Origin: Corynebacterium hylobatis
Lineage (GTDB): Bacteria > Actinomycetota > Actinomycetes > Mycobacteriales > Mycobacteriaceae
Reading direction: 5' to 3'
NCBI RefSeq assembly: GCF_003955685.1
Contig: NZ_RXHJ01000002.1
Location: 124,001 to 188,000, forward strand
Length of the DNA: 64,000 bases
Shown here: positions 7,049 to 15,361 of the stretch, piece after piece
Numbering within the stretch: the first letter of the stretch is position 1
Layout of the letters: each line of letters opens with the position of its first letter
Notes under the pieces: model-generated
What the model was told of the DNA's origin: nothing
Database searches by the model: none
Seen by the model: only the letters and a program-made list of their open reading frames with translations
Program-made: the position numbers and the translations under genes

Positions 7049-8764
7049 ATGGCCGATTACACCACGATCACCGCCGGCACCGAACAGATCGCCGTGCGCA
7101 AGGATCTGCGCATCCCGATGCGCGACGGCGCCCTCATGGCCGCCGACGTCTACCACAAGCCCGACGACACCCCGCGACCTGCACTGATCGCGCTGTCGCC
7201 CTACGGCAAGGAACTCCAGGCGCTGTCTTTGACCATGCCTGCCCAGTACCGCCCCTCCGTCCTCTGGGACGGTTGCATCGAGGCCGGCGACATCGCCCGT
7301 GTCGTCGCGGAGGATTATGTCCACGTCATCGGTGATGTCCGCGGCAGCGGCCACTCCGAGGGTGAGCACGTCGGCAACTACAACGCCGGCGGTGTCTCCC
7401 TCGGTGAGGACGCCTACGACTTCATCCAGTGGGTCGCCGAGCAGCCCTGGTGCGACGGCAACGTCGGCATGATCGGCACCTCCTACTTCGGCTCCATGTC
7501 CGTGCTCGCCGCCGCCGAGAACCCCCCGGCGCTGAAGGCCATCTTCGTCAACGGCGGCCACTACGACTTCTACGAGACCACCTACCACGGCGGCGTCATG
7601 TGGCTCATGCCGCGCGCCGCCCGTGAGGGCCGCGGTGGCGACTCCGGCTGGGCCTTCACCGACGGAGTCAAGTCCCGCATGCTCGAGGAATTCAGCCCCG
7701 AGGAGGTCAAGGCGCGCGTCGCCGAGCGCCTGCAGGACCCGGATGTCGCTGGCTGGCCCAACATGTTCCACGTGCTGAACTACCCGAAGAACCATGAGGC
7801 CTGGTTCGACATCGTCCTCAACGACCTCGACGGGCAGTGGTACGAGGAGCGCAACCCGATCACCCTGGCCAGGAACATCACCATCCCCACCTACCTGCAG
7901 ATCGCGCAGGGCCGTGGTTGGACGATGGACGGCACCATCGAGCTGTTCAACACCGTCCAGGGCCCGAAGAAGCTGGACATCCTGCCCTACCCCCCGATGA
8001 ATTCCCGCCCCTTCGTCGACGCCCACGACGAGATGTTCGCCTGGTACGACTACTGGATCAAGGGCATCGACAACGGCATCACCGACGGTCCGGCCGTCAG
8101 CGTCCACGTCGAGGGCTCGGACACCACCGTCAGGGGCGATGCCTTCCCTCCGAAGGAGATTGAACACCGCCCGCTCTACCTGCGTCCCCGCCACGTCCTC
8201 GCCGGCAAGCCGGAACCACTGGGGCCGGAGTACGCCGCACCGGAGTCCTTCACCCAGCTGCCGATGACGCTGACCAACGACACCGCCATGATCTCCTGGT
8301 CCACCGCCACCTTCACCGAACCGACCGAGATGATGGGCACCGGTGCCGCCCACATCCACGCCGCCATCGACCAGGACGACACCAACTTCATCCTGCGCCT
8401 GTGGGACGTGGCCCCGAACGGCAGGCGCCAGCTGGTGACCACCGGCTATCTCAAGGCCAGCCAGAACGAGCTGGACACCGAGCTCTCGACCGAGGGCAAC
8501 CCCGTCCACCCGCACACCTCGAAGACCCCGGTCACCCCGGGTGAGATCAACGAGTACATCATCCGCATCTACCCGTTCGCGGCCACATTCATGCCGGGCC
8601 ACAGACTCGTCGCCGAGCTGTCCAACAACGAACCGATGTCCGATGAGCACAACTCCCTGCTCCCGCCGGACGCCTTCCACCTGCCGATCGGCCGTGCCAC
8701 CACCACGACCGTCTACCGCGACGCCCGCCACGAGTCGCGCCTGGTGCTGCCCTACGTGAAGTAG
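7049..8764 (+). CDS. CocE/NonD-family hydrolase (X-Pro dipeptidyl-peptidase-like)
   Basis: 571 aa from the ATG at 7049, with AAGGAG ten nt upstream. GDVRGSGHSEG and MIGTSYFGS (nucleophile Ser at about residue 145) are the hallmarks of the X-Pro dipeptidyl-peptidase S15/cocaine-esterase family. The C-terminal third forms the jelly-roll domain (TGAAHIHAAI and the MPGHRLVAELS stretch). No signal peptide, so probably cytosolic. Members cleave esters, amides or acylated side chains. Divergent to an MBL-fold hydrolase, which may act in the same pathway. A terminator follows directly. Confidence 0.88.
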   Translation: MADYTTITAGTEQIAVRKDLRIPMRDGALMAADVYHKPDDTPRPALIALSPYGKELQALSLTMPAQYRPSVLWDGCIEAGDIARVVAEDYVHVIGDVRGSGHSEGEHVGNYNAGGVSLGEDAYDFIQWVAEQPWCDGNVGMIGTSYFGSMSVLAAAENPPALKAIFVNGGHYDFYETTYHGGVMWLMPRAAREGRGGDSGWAFTDGVKSRMLEEFSPEEVKARVAERLQDPDVAGWPNMFHVLNYPKNHEAWFDIVLNDLDGQWYEERNPITLARNITIPTYLQIAQGRGWTMDGTIELFNTVQGPKKLDILPYPPMNSRPFVDAHDEMFAWYDYWIKGIDNGITDGPAVSVHVEGSDTTVRGDAFPPKEIEHRPLYLRPRHVLAGKPEPLGPEYAAPESFTQLPMTLTNDTAMISWSTATFTEPTEMMGTGAAHIHAAIDQDDTNFILRLWDVAPNGRRQLVTTGYLKASQNELDTELSTEGNPVHPHTSKTPVTPGEINEYIIRIYPFAATFMPGHRLVAELSNNEPMSDEHNSLLPPDAFHLPIGRATTTTVYRDARHESRLVLPYVK

Positions 8765-8781
8765 TCGGCCGCTTATCGACG

Positions 8782-8826
8782 CCCGCCCCCGCCCTCCCCG
8801 AGGGCCGGGGCGGGTTCGTCGTTTCC
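8782..8826 (+). terminator. Strong GC-rich terminator hairpin
   Basis: A 15-nt left arm (8782-8796) pairs with 8800-8814 with one mismatch and a 3-nt loop. The tail TTCGTCGTTTCC is only moderately T-rich. It ends the CocE/NonD transcription unit. A 17-bp sequence beginning four nt after the stop codon (8768-8784) recurs in inverted form at 15329-15345. Confidence 0.65.
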
Positions 8827-8876
8827 GCACCTATCCTGGAGCTTAAGGAGACACTGACCCTGAAGGAGAGGTCCTC

Positions 8877-9491
8877 ATGCTCACCATCGCCAGCATCAAC
8901 CGCGCGGTCGACTTCCTCACCTCCGACCAGCACTTCGGTCACGAGCGTATGGCCGGGGTATTCGGCCGGGAATACGAGGGCCGGGTCGAGGAGATGAACG
9001 CCATGATGATCGAGCGATGGAACTCCCTGGTCAAACCGGATGACACGGTTCTCCACCTGGGTGATTTTGCGATGGGTGTGCGGGCGGAGACCCTGCCCAT
9101 CGCCGACCGACTCAACGGCCGCGTCCTGCTCATGCCCGGCAACCACGACTCCATCTCACTGCTCCAGGATCCTGACTACGCGGAGCGCCAGCGCCCGCTC
9201 TACGAGGAGGCCTTCGAACTGATCCTGCCCGAGACTGGCGATCGCCTGCGCACCAGCGCGGGCAACGAGGCCCTGCTCTCCCACTACCCCTTCTCCTTCG
9301 TCGACCCGCACGCCTCCCAGGAAATGCTCGAGCTCATGCCGGTCGATGACGGACGCAGCCTCCTCGTCCACGGACACACCCATGAACCCGAGATGGTCCG
9401 AGGCCGGCAGTTTCACGTCGGGGTGGACGCGCACGACTTCTACCCCGTCCGTGCCTCCCTGGTCGAGAAGTGGATCGACGCGAACTCCTGA
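8877..9491 (+). CDS. Metallophosphoesterase family protein
   Basis: 204 aa with the ordered calcineurin-type metal motifs SDQHFGH, HLGDFAMG, PGNHD and VHGHTHEP, which bind two metals and hydrolyse phosphomonoesters or phosphodiesters. The start ATG follows GGAGAGG. It is a short single-domain version without a membrane anchor, so a cytosolic nucleotide or phage-Ser/Thr-phosphatase-like role is possible. It converges head-on with the nuclease-like gene at 9492, the two stops being adjacent. Confidence 0.87.
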   Translation: MLTIASINRAVDFLTSDQHFGHERMAGVFGREYEGRVEEMNAMMIERWNSLVKPDDTVLHLGDFAMGVRAETLPIADRLNGRVLLMPGNHDSISLLQDPDYAERQRPLYEEAFELILPETGDRLRTSAGNEALLSHYPFSFVDPHASQEMLELMPVDDGRSLLVHGHTHEPEMVRGRQFHVGVDAHDFYPVRASLVEKWIDANS

Positions 9492-10130
9492 TCAACGGGC
9501 CGCGCGGCGCACAGCCTCCCGCAGCCCCGTAAAATCCGTCTCGTCCGGCTCCACCCGGGACAGGAGAGCATTCAGCGAGATGGTCTTCTGCTGGCCGACC
9601 ACCTCGGCGAGGTGCGCCGTCGATGTGACCCAGAATCGCCACTGCCGTGTGTCCAGCGGATTCGCTTCACCTCGTTCTGTGGTGGTGAAAAGGCAGAATA
9701 CGTAGACATCCGCTTGGCGGGAAAGCACCTCGGCATAAGTATTGGTGGCGGCGGTCCATCCGACTGTCTCGGCGATGCCGAACTGGATCCTGGAGGGGCT
9801 GGTCTGATCCCAGGATTGCAGATAGGCGGCCGACTTGACCTCCACCTTGAGTCCGTCCGGCGTCAGCAGATCGAACGCATCCCAGTCCACCTTGACCCCG
9901 CCGCGGATACCATCAACAGCCAGCCCCACCACGTATTCCGCGATAACCCCACGTTGGGTATTGCCCAGCGTCCCCGAATAAGCCCACCGCCAGAGGTCGA
10001 TCAGCCGGCCAGCGGGACTTCCAGTCGCATCCAGAATCGGCTCCTCCCCTGACATACGTCGGGGCGAAGGCTGCCCGTACAGGGTATCCACTGCAGTTCC
10101 TCCCTCGGTGTCTGCAACTCTCATCCTCAT
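9492..10130 (-). CDS. PD-(D/E)XK nuclease-like protein of unknown function
   Basis: 212 aa, no named family recognised. The central part has the layout of a restriction-endonuclease fold: GNTQRGVIAEYVVG with Glu65 on a helix, WDAFDLL with Asp87, then VEVKSAAYLQSW with Glu97-x-Lys99 and a following SRIQFGI strand. This E-D-ExK pattern is that of a PD-(D/E)XK metal site. There is no methyltransferase or specificity gene beside it, so it is not an ordinary restriction system. It may be a house-cleaning, phage-defence or sugar/nucleic-acid-processing enzyme. Start could be ATG 10130 or 10124. Confidence 0.7.
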   Translation of the reverse strand: MRMRVADTEGGTAVDTLYGQPSPRRMSGEEPILDATGSPAGRLIDLWRWAYSGTLGNTQRGVIAEYVVGLAVDGIRGGVKVDWDAFDLLTPDGLKVEVKSAAYLQSWDQTSPSRIQFGIAETVGWTAATNTYAEVLSRQADVYVFCLFTTTERGEANPLDTRQWRFWVTSTAHLAEVVGQQKTISLNALLSRVEPDETDFTGLREAVRRAAR

Positions 10131-10192
10131 TTCATCGTGGACGGATAGGTGGAAGTGTACAACCCAGCTCCATCCCCAGAGGAGAGAACACC

Positions 10193-10318
10193 ATGGCTTC
10201 CCGCAGGGTCATCACCGCCGTTCAGGCGATCCGTGATGCCCTGAACCAGCATCCGGATGATTTCCTCGACGATGCCGACCGCAACGACCTGGTGGAGCTG
10301 AACCTGCCGGCGAACTGA
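10193..10318 (+). CDS. Small conserved-looking protein, 41 aa
   Basis: ATG at 10193 is preceded by AGAGGAGAGAACACC, a good Shine-Dalgarno at normal spacing, and the frame ends with TGA at 10316-10318. The product begins MASRRVITAVQAIRDALNQH and continues with an acidic stretch (residues 21-34) ending LVELNLPAN. It reads as two short amphipathic helices and has no Cys. It ends 40 nt before the MBL-fold gene on the same strand. Function unknown; the SD and clean coding composition argue it is real. Confidence 0.6.
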   Translation: MASRRVITAVQAIRDALNQHPDDFLDDADRNDLVELNLPAN

Positions 10319-10358
10319 CCGGTGGCCGAGGGCAGTGCGCGCAGGCACAATTAAAGCC

Positions 10359-10985
10359 ATGAAGATCACCCGCCGCTACCATTCCTGCGTGGAGCTGTCC
10401 GAGGGGCAGACCAGCGTCATCATCGACCCCGGTTCTTTCGAGGTCCCGGAGAACCTGGCCGAGGTCGATGCCGTGCTGGTCACCCACATCCACCCGGACC
10501 ACGTCGACGCCGCGGCTCTGACCACCGCCCGTGGGAAGAACCCGCAGCTCGCGGTCTACGGCCCGGCTGAGTTGGTCGGGCACGTGGATTTCCCGTACAC
10601 CACCGTCGCCGACGGTGACACCTTCGAGGTCGGTGATCTCCACATCGCCGTCCACGAGTCGGCCCACGGCACCGTCACCCGCTCCACTCCCCTGCCGGAG
10701 AATCTCGGCTTCCTCATCAACGGCCGGGTCCTGCACACCGGTGACTCCTTCCCGGAGCTGGACGGCGTCGAAGTGGCGCTCGTACCGGTCAGCGCCCCGT
10801 GGCTGAAGATGCTCGATGTGGAGGACTACCTCCGGGCCAACCGGCCGACCCGGTTCATCGGTGTCCACGACGGCATCGACAACGACTTCGGCCTCAATCT
10901 GCGCCGACGTCTGCTGGGTGCCCTGGCAGAGGAACACGCCCTGGAGTACCTGCCCCTGCGCCCCGGAGAATCTGTCGAGATCTAG
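10359..10985 (+). CDS. MBL-fold hydrolase, UlaG/L-ascorbate-lactonase-like
   Basis: 208 aa from ATG 10359. HSCVELS with IDPGSF near the N-terminus, THIHPDHVD (HxHxDH) and LHTGDSF are the metal motifs of the UlaG-like branch of the metallo-beta-lactamase fold, which hydrolyses lactones or phosphodiesters. CACAAT at 10346-10351 lies seven nt upstream of the ATG, so the start may be leaderless. A methyltransferase gene follows 59 nt later on the same strand. Substrate unknown. Confidence 0.83.
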   Translation: MKITRRYHSCVELSEGQTSVIIDPGSFEVPENLAEVDAVLVTHIHPDHVDAAALTTARGKNPQLAVYGPAELVGHVDFPYTTVADGDTFEVGDLHIAVHESAHGTVTRSTPLPENLGFLINGRVLHTGDSFPELDGVEVALVPVSAPWLKMLDVEDYLRANRPTRFIGVHDGIDNDFGLNLRRRLLGALAEEHALEYLPLRPGESVEI

Positions 10986-11044
10986 CCTGAGCTGCTAAAA
11001 TAGACGGACACAGCTTCTCCCGCGAGTGCACGGAGGCAGTCCTC

Positions 11045-11611
11045 ATGAACCGCGTCGCCCAGGCCATGTCCACCGTCAACCGCGCTGATTTCCTGCCGCC
11101 GGGGGCGCGTCAGCATGCGGAGTTCGATGCCCCTGTCTCCATCGGTCACGGCCAGACGAACTCCCAGCCCTACACCGTGGCCTTCATGCTCAATCTCCTC
11201 GACGTCCAGCCGGGCCACCGCGTCCTCGACGTCGGCTCCGGCTCAGGCTGGACCACCGCTCTGCTCGCCGAACTCGACTGTGAGGTCACCGGAGTCGAGC
11301 TCGTGCCGGAACTCGTCGAGTTCGGCCGCGCGAATCTCGCAGCGGCCGGTTACGAGGGAGTGGAGATCCACCAGGCCACCGACGGTGTCTTCGGCCTGCC
11401 GGAGCTGGCCCCCTTCGACCGGATCCTCGTCTCCGCGGAGGCCGACCACATCCCGCAGGATCTCATCGACCAGCTGAAAATCGGCGGCAGCATGGTCATC
11501 CCGGTCGACGGGACCATGCTGCGCATCGAGCGTATCTCCGGGGACGAGTCGGCCATGACACGTCACGGCCTGTTCCGCTTCGTGCCGTTGCTGCGCGAGC
11601 GCAGCAACTAA
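11045..11611 (+). CDS. Protein-L-isoaspartate O-methyltransferase-like protein
   Basis: 188 aa. VLDVGSGSGWTTALLAEL (about residues 59-76) is the SAM-binding motif I in the form typical of Pcm, and the N-terminal RADFLPPGARQHAEFDAPVSIGHGQT segment matches the Pcm substrate-binding region (usual family form FVP...AY.D..LPIG.GQTIS). It probably methylates isoaspartyl residues or a related acceptor. It lacks the usual YxD residues in that segment, so the substrate may differ. Its stop codon overlaps the stop of the convergent PIG-L gene (CTAA at 11608-11611). Confidence 0.75.
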   Translation: MNRVAQAMSTVNRADFLPPGARQHAEFDAPVSIGHGQTNSQPYTVAFMLNLLDVQPGHRVLDVGSGSGWTTALLAELDCEVTGVELVPELVEFGRANLAAAGYEGVEIHQATDGVFGLPELAPFDRILVSAEADHIPQDLIDQLKIGGSMVIPVDGTMLRIERISGDESAMTRHGLFRFVPLLRERSN

Positions 11612-12327
11612 ATCTGCTCGAAAACCCGGAACGCGACTGCCTTCCCGCCGTCCAGTTGGGTGATCATGGCCGGGATGAACTCCTCCGGCTTCGGGTGGTC
11701 CGGCAGCGCCTCGAAATAGAGTTTGTGCGCCTTAAGGGAACGGATCCCGGCCTGTTCGGCCTGATCGTCGACCACGATGCGGTGGGTCGGTTGGCCGGGA
11801 TTGACCACGAGCAGTCGGCTGGTCTTGTGCGCGGGCAGGTCCAGGTCGCGGTGCACCCACGGGTTGTCGGCGTCGCGCACAGCGTCGACGGTCATGAGAC
11901 CTGCGACACGGTGGTCAGCCTGGTTGAAGGTGCCGTAGGCCTCGAGCTCGAAATTCGCGGTGATCACGGTATCGGGGCGGAACTGGCGGATGTGGCGGGC
12001 GATGTCCCGGCGCAGTTCCATCGATTCCGTCAGCTGCCCATCGGGATGGTTGAGCAGGGTCAGGTCGCTGACGCCGACGGCGGCGCAGGCCTCGCGCTGC
12101 TCCTCGGCTCGCAGGGAGCCGACCTCGGTCGGATCCATGGCGCGGATGCCCGCCTCGCCGTGGGTGAGAAGCAGGTAGCCGACCTCCACCCCGGCGCGGG
12201 TCCACATGTCCACCGCGCAGGACAGGCCGTATTCGGCGTCATCGGGATGAGCCACCACGATGAGTACTCGTTTGAATTCCGACCAGTCGTAGTTGGGTAG
12301 GGCAGGAACTTCAGCAAAAGTTGTCAT
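11608..12327 (-). CDS. PIG-L family deacetylase
   Basis: 239 aa. VVAHPDDAEYG carries the AHPDD zinc/catalytic motif of the LmbE/PIG-L family, and NQADHRVAG supplies the distal metal His. Actinobacterial relatives include MshB and Mca of mycothiol metabolism, but the lengths and flanking motifs do not identify it as either. TAGGAT (12339-12334 on the minus strand) is six nt from the ATG, so the mRNA is probably leaderless. Convergent with the methyltransferase gene, sharing stop-codon bases. Confidence 0.85.
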   Translation of the reverse strand: MTTFAEVPALPNYDWSEFKRVLIVVAHPDDAEYGLSCAVDMWTRAGVEVGYLLLTHGEAGIRAMDPTEVGSLRAEEQREACAAVGVSDLTLLNHPDGQLTESMELRRDIARHIRQFRPDTVITANFELEAYGTFNQADHRVAGLMTVDAVRDADNPWVHRDLDLPAHKTSRLLVVNPGQPTHRIVVDDQAEQAGIRSLKAHKLYFEALPDHPKPEEFIPAMITQLDGGKAVAFRVFEQI

Positions 12328-12367
12328 GACATCATCCTACCGAGTGGGTCGGGTCTGCGCCCGGGAT

Positions 12368-13042
12368 TCAGACCTCCGTCTCCCCCTCCGAGAGCCTTTC
12401 CCCTGCCCCGCCCCGAGCCCAGTCCAGGCCGGTCTCCAGCTCCACGGCGGTGTCCCGCAGGAAACGGGTGACCACCTCCCGTTCCTCGGGACTGAGCCGG
12501 GCGGCGGCATGGAAACGTCGGGAATGCTGCACCCCGATAGTCTCCATGGCGGCGGTACGGGTCTCGTCGGTGATGTGGATGCTCTGGGAACGGCGGTCAC
12601 TGGGGTGGGGCCGGCGGGTGAGGTGCCCGCCGCGTTCCAGCCGGTCGAGCAGTTTAGTGGTGGATGCGCTGGTGATACCCAGGCGCGCGGCCAGCGAGGA
12701 GGCGGTCACCGTCTGGGCGCTGTTCTCGGCGACGATGAGAAAGTGCAGGGCCCGCATGTCGGTCTTCCCCAGCTTCATGTACTCCAGGGAGGCCTCCGAG
12801 ACCCTGTCCTCCGCCTCGCGCAGCGCCCCCATCGCCTGCATGAGTTCGGTGATCTGGGCGACGTCGCTGCCGGAGACGCCACTGCGGTCGATGAGCCGGC
12901 TGTGCGGGTCATTGGCCTCGATGCCGTAGACGACCGGCGGCACCCCGGGAACAACGCCGGGAACAACAGAGTCTCCTGCGGGGGTGGCGGGGTACGCCCC
13001 GGCCTCAGCCTGCTGTTCGCGCGCGGGGTGTTCAGGATGCAT
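12368..13042 (-). CDS. MarR-family transcriptional regulator
   Basis: 224 aa, longer than the usual 140-160 because of a disordered N-terminal extension of about 50 residues (Pro/Ala-rich). The winged helix-turn-helix follows: TVTASSLAARLGITSASTTKLLDRLERGGHLTRRPHPSDRR, the last part being the wing with its DxRS-like pattern. It is divergent from an MMPL transporter and most likely represses it, responding to a hydrophobic ligand. TAGGAT six nt before the ATG suggests a leaderless message, and direct repeats lie in the shared intergenic region. Confidence 0.86.
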   Translation of the reverse strand: MHPEHPAREQQAEAGAYPATPAGDSVVPGVVPGVPPVVYGIEANDPHSRLIDRSGVSGSDVAQITELMQAMGALREAEDRVSEASLEYMKLGKTDMRALHFLIVAENSAQTVTASSLAARLGITSASTTKLLDRLERGGHLTRRPHPSDRRSQSIHITDETRTAAMETIGVQHSRRFHAAARLSPEEREVVTRFLRDTAVELETGLDWARGGAGERLSEGETEV

Positions 13043-13048
13043 GGAACG

Positions 13049-13098
13049 ATCCTAACACCCCATAAACTAAGCTTGTCTAGCATCTCTCCCGGCTAGCA
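13049..13098. promoter_or_regulatory. MarR/MMPL intergenic control region
   Basis: TAGGAT (13054-13049, minus) serves the MarR gene. CTAGCA occurs twice as a direct repeat 16 bp apart (13077-13082 and 13093-13098), about one and a half helical turns, within TTGTCTAGCATC and CGGCTAGCAAAT. The repeats overlap where the -35 regions of both divergent promoters should lie, making them candidate MarR operators. The half-site symmetry is imperfect, so this is tentative. Confidence 0.4.
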
Positions 13099-13148
13099 AA
13101 TACACTTCTCTTATCCGCATTCCCCGGACAGTCCCGGAAAGGTTCCTC

Positions 13149-15323
13149 ATGTCCTCTCGCGTGCCCCGCTGGCTCCGCGTCCTATTACCAGCAGCCCTCA
13201 TCCTCATCTGGCTCGCGGGCGCCGCCGTGGGCGGTCCCTACTTCGGCCGGGTTGAGGAGGTCTCCACCAACGACCAGACCCTCTACCTCCCCGAATCCGC
13301 CGATGCTTCGGTCGTGCAGCAGAAACTCAGCGAATTCACCGACAGCGAGGCCATCCCGGCCGTCGTCGTCTTTGTCGGTGAGGAAGAACTCAGCGAACAG
13401 CAGCTCGGGGTGATCGCGGCGAGCATGGAGAGAGCTGGCGAACTGCCGGTGGTCGCAGGTGACGTCTCGCCGCCGATCCCCTCCGAGGATGGCCTGGCTG
13501 CTCAGGCCTTCGTCCCGCTGGACACCAGCGCCGACACCGGCGAGGCCGTGACCCTGCTGGGTGACACCCTGCGTGAGGGACAGCCAGAGGGCGTCGAGGT
13601 CCATGTCACCGGCCCGGCCGGATTCGCCGCTGACCTCGGTGCCGCCTTCGCGGGTATCGACGGCCTCCTCCTGGCGGTGGCGCTCGCCGCCGTGTTCATC
13701 ATCCTGATCATCGTCTACCGCTCCTTCCTGCTCCCGATCGCGGTGCTGTCCACCAGTCTCTTCGCGCTGTGCGTCGCACTGCTGAGCGTGTGGTGGCTGG
13801 CGAAGGCGGATGTTCTCCTGCTCAGCGGGCAGACCCAGGGCATCCTGTTCATCCTCGTCATCGGCGCGGCCACCGACTATTCCCTGCTCTATGTCGCCCG
13901 CTACCGCGAGGAACTCCGGCACACCCAGGACAAGTGGGAGGCGACCTTCCGCGCCCTCCGCGGCTCCCTCGAGCCGATCCTGGCCTCAGGCGGCACGGTC
14001 ATCGCCGGCCTGCTCTGTCTCCTGCTCAGCGACCTGAAGTCGAACAGCACTCTGGGCCCGGTGGCCGCCATCGGCATCATCTTCGCCATGGCCTCCGCCC
14101 TGACTTTCCTGCCGGCGGTCCTCTTCGCCCTCGGCCGCGCCGCTTTCTGGCCGCGCCGCCCCGTCTACGACCCTGAGGCCCCCGAGGGTGCCGCCGCCAC
14201 CGACGGACCGTGGGCCTGGGTGGCCCGCCAGGTCAAGCGCAGCCCCCGTGCCATCTGGATCACCACCACTGTCATCCTCGCCTTCGGCGCGCTCGGTGCC
14301 ACCCAGCTGCAGGCCAGCGGCGTGCCCCAGTCCGAACTCGTCCTCGGCGGATCCGAGGCCCGCACCGGCCAGGAGAAACTCGGCGAGCACTTCCCCGGCG
14401 GCTCCGGCTCCCCCGTCTACGTTCTCGCGGAACAGAGCCGGACGGCTGAGGTCGCCCGCGCGATGTGGGCCAACGGCGAGATCGGTTCCGTGACCGTCAC
14501 CGCCACGGATTCGCCCACCGGCACCGCACCTGTCGACGAGGAGGGGCAGATCCAGTCCCCCTTCGGTCCGGGCCCGGCCCCGGAACCAACCATTGTCGAC
14601 GGACGTGTGCTCCTGCAGGGCACCCTGGCCTCCGCGGCGGATTCCACGGCAGCCGAGGAGTCCGTCCGTGAGCTGCGTACCGCACTCGAGGATGTCGAAG
14701 GCGAGACCATGGTCGGCGGCGTGACAGCCACCTCCATCGACACCAACGACACTGCGATCGACGACCGCAACCTCATCATCCCCATCGTGCTGCTCGTCAT
14801 CCTGTTCATCCTCATGCTGCTGCTGCGCTCGGTGCTCGCCCCGGTACTGCTGGTGCTCACCACCGTCCTGTCCTTCGGCACCGCCATGGGCGTGGCCGCA
14901 CTCGTGTTCAACGGGATCCTGGGTTTCCCGGGTGCGGATCCGGCGGTGCCGCTCTACGGCTTCGTCTTCCTGGTGGCACTGGGCATCGACTACAACATCT
15001 TCCTCATGACCCGGGTGCGCGAGGAGTCCCTCTCCCACGGCACCCGACCGGGCATCCTGCGCGGGCTGACTATCACGGGTGGGGTGATCACCTCCGCGGG
15101 CATCGTGCTGGCGGCCACCTTCGCCGCCCTGTCGGTCATCCCGATCCTCTTCCTCGTGCAGCTCGCCTTCATCGTCGCCTTCGGCGTGCTCCTGGACACC
15201 TTCGTGGTGCGTACCCTGCTGGTCCCGGCGCTGTCCTACGACATCGGACCTAAGATCTGGTGGCCGTCGAAGCTGTCCCGCCAGCAGACCCAGGAGGAGT
15301 CCGCGGAGACGGTCTCGGTGTAG
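13149..15323 (+). CDS. MMPL-family RND transporter
   Basis: 724 aa. Layout is the MmpL pattern: helix 1 (residues 8-28), a periplasmic porter domain (about 30-165), five helices, a second porter domain (about 380-530), and six more helices. The proton-relay Asp-Tyr pairs are visible in helices 4 and 10 as GAATDYSLLYVARYREE and LGIDYNIFLMTRVREE. Corynebacterial MMPL proteins export trehalose mycolates or glycolipids, and smaller ones export drugs. Divergence from a MarR regulator points to an inducible efflux role rather than the essential mycolate flippase; this is inference. Confidence 0.87.
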   Translation: MSSRVPRWLRVLLPAALILIWLAGAAVGGPYFGRVEEVSTNDQTLYLPESADASVVQQKLSEFTDSEAIPAVVVFVGEEELSEQQLGVIAASMERAGELPVVAGDVSPPIPSEDGLAAQAFVPLDTSADTGEAVTLLGDTLREGQPEGVEVHVTGPAGFAADLGAAFAGIDGLLLAVALAAVFIILIIVYRSFLLPIAVLSTSLFALCVALLSVWWLAKADVLLLSGQTQGILFILVIGAATDYSLLYVARYREELRHTQDKWEATFRALRGSLEPILASGGTVIAGLLCLLLSDLKSNSTLGPVAAIGIIFAMASALTFLPAVLFALGRAAFWPRRPVYDPEAPEGAAATDGPWAWVARQVKRSPRAIWITTTVILAFGALGATQLQASGVPQSELVLGGSEARTGQEKLGEHFPGGSGSPVYVLAEQSRTAEVARAMWANGEIGSVTVTATDSPTGTAPVDEEGQIQSPFGPGPAPEPTIVDGRVLLQGTLASAADSTAAEESVRELRTALEDVEGETMVGGVTATSIDTNDTAIDDRNLIIPIVLLVILFILMLLLRSVLAPVLLVLTTVLSFGTAMGVAALVFNGILGFPGADPAVPLYGFVFLVALGIDYNIFLMTRVREESLSHGTRPGILRGLTITGGVITSAGIVLAATFAALSVIPILFLVQLAFIVAFGVLLDTFVVRTLLVPALSYDIGPKIWWPSKLSRQQTQEESAETVSV

Positions 15324-15361
15324 AGGTGGGGCGTCGATAAGCGGCGGGGGGGACGGCAGGC

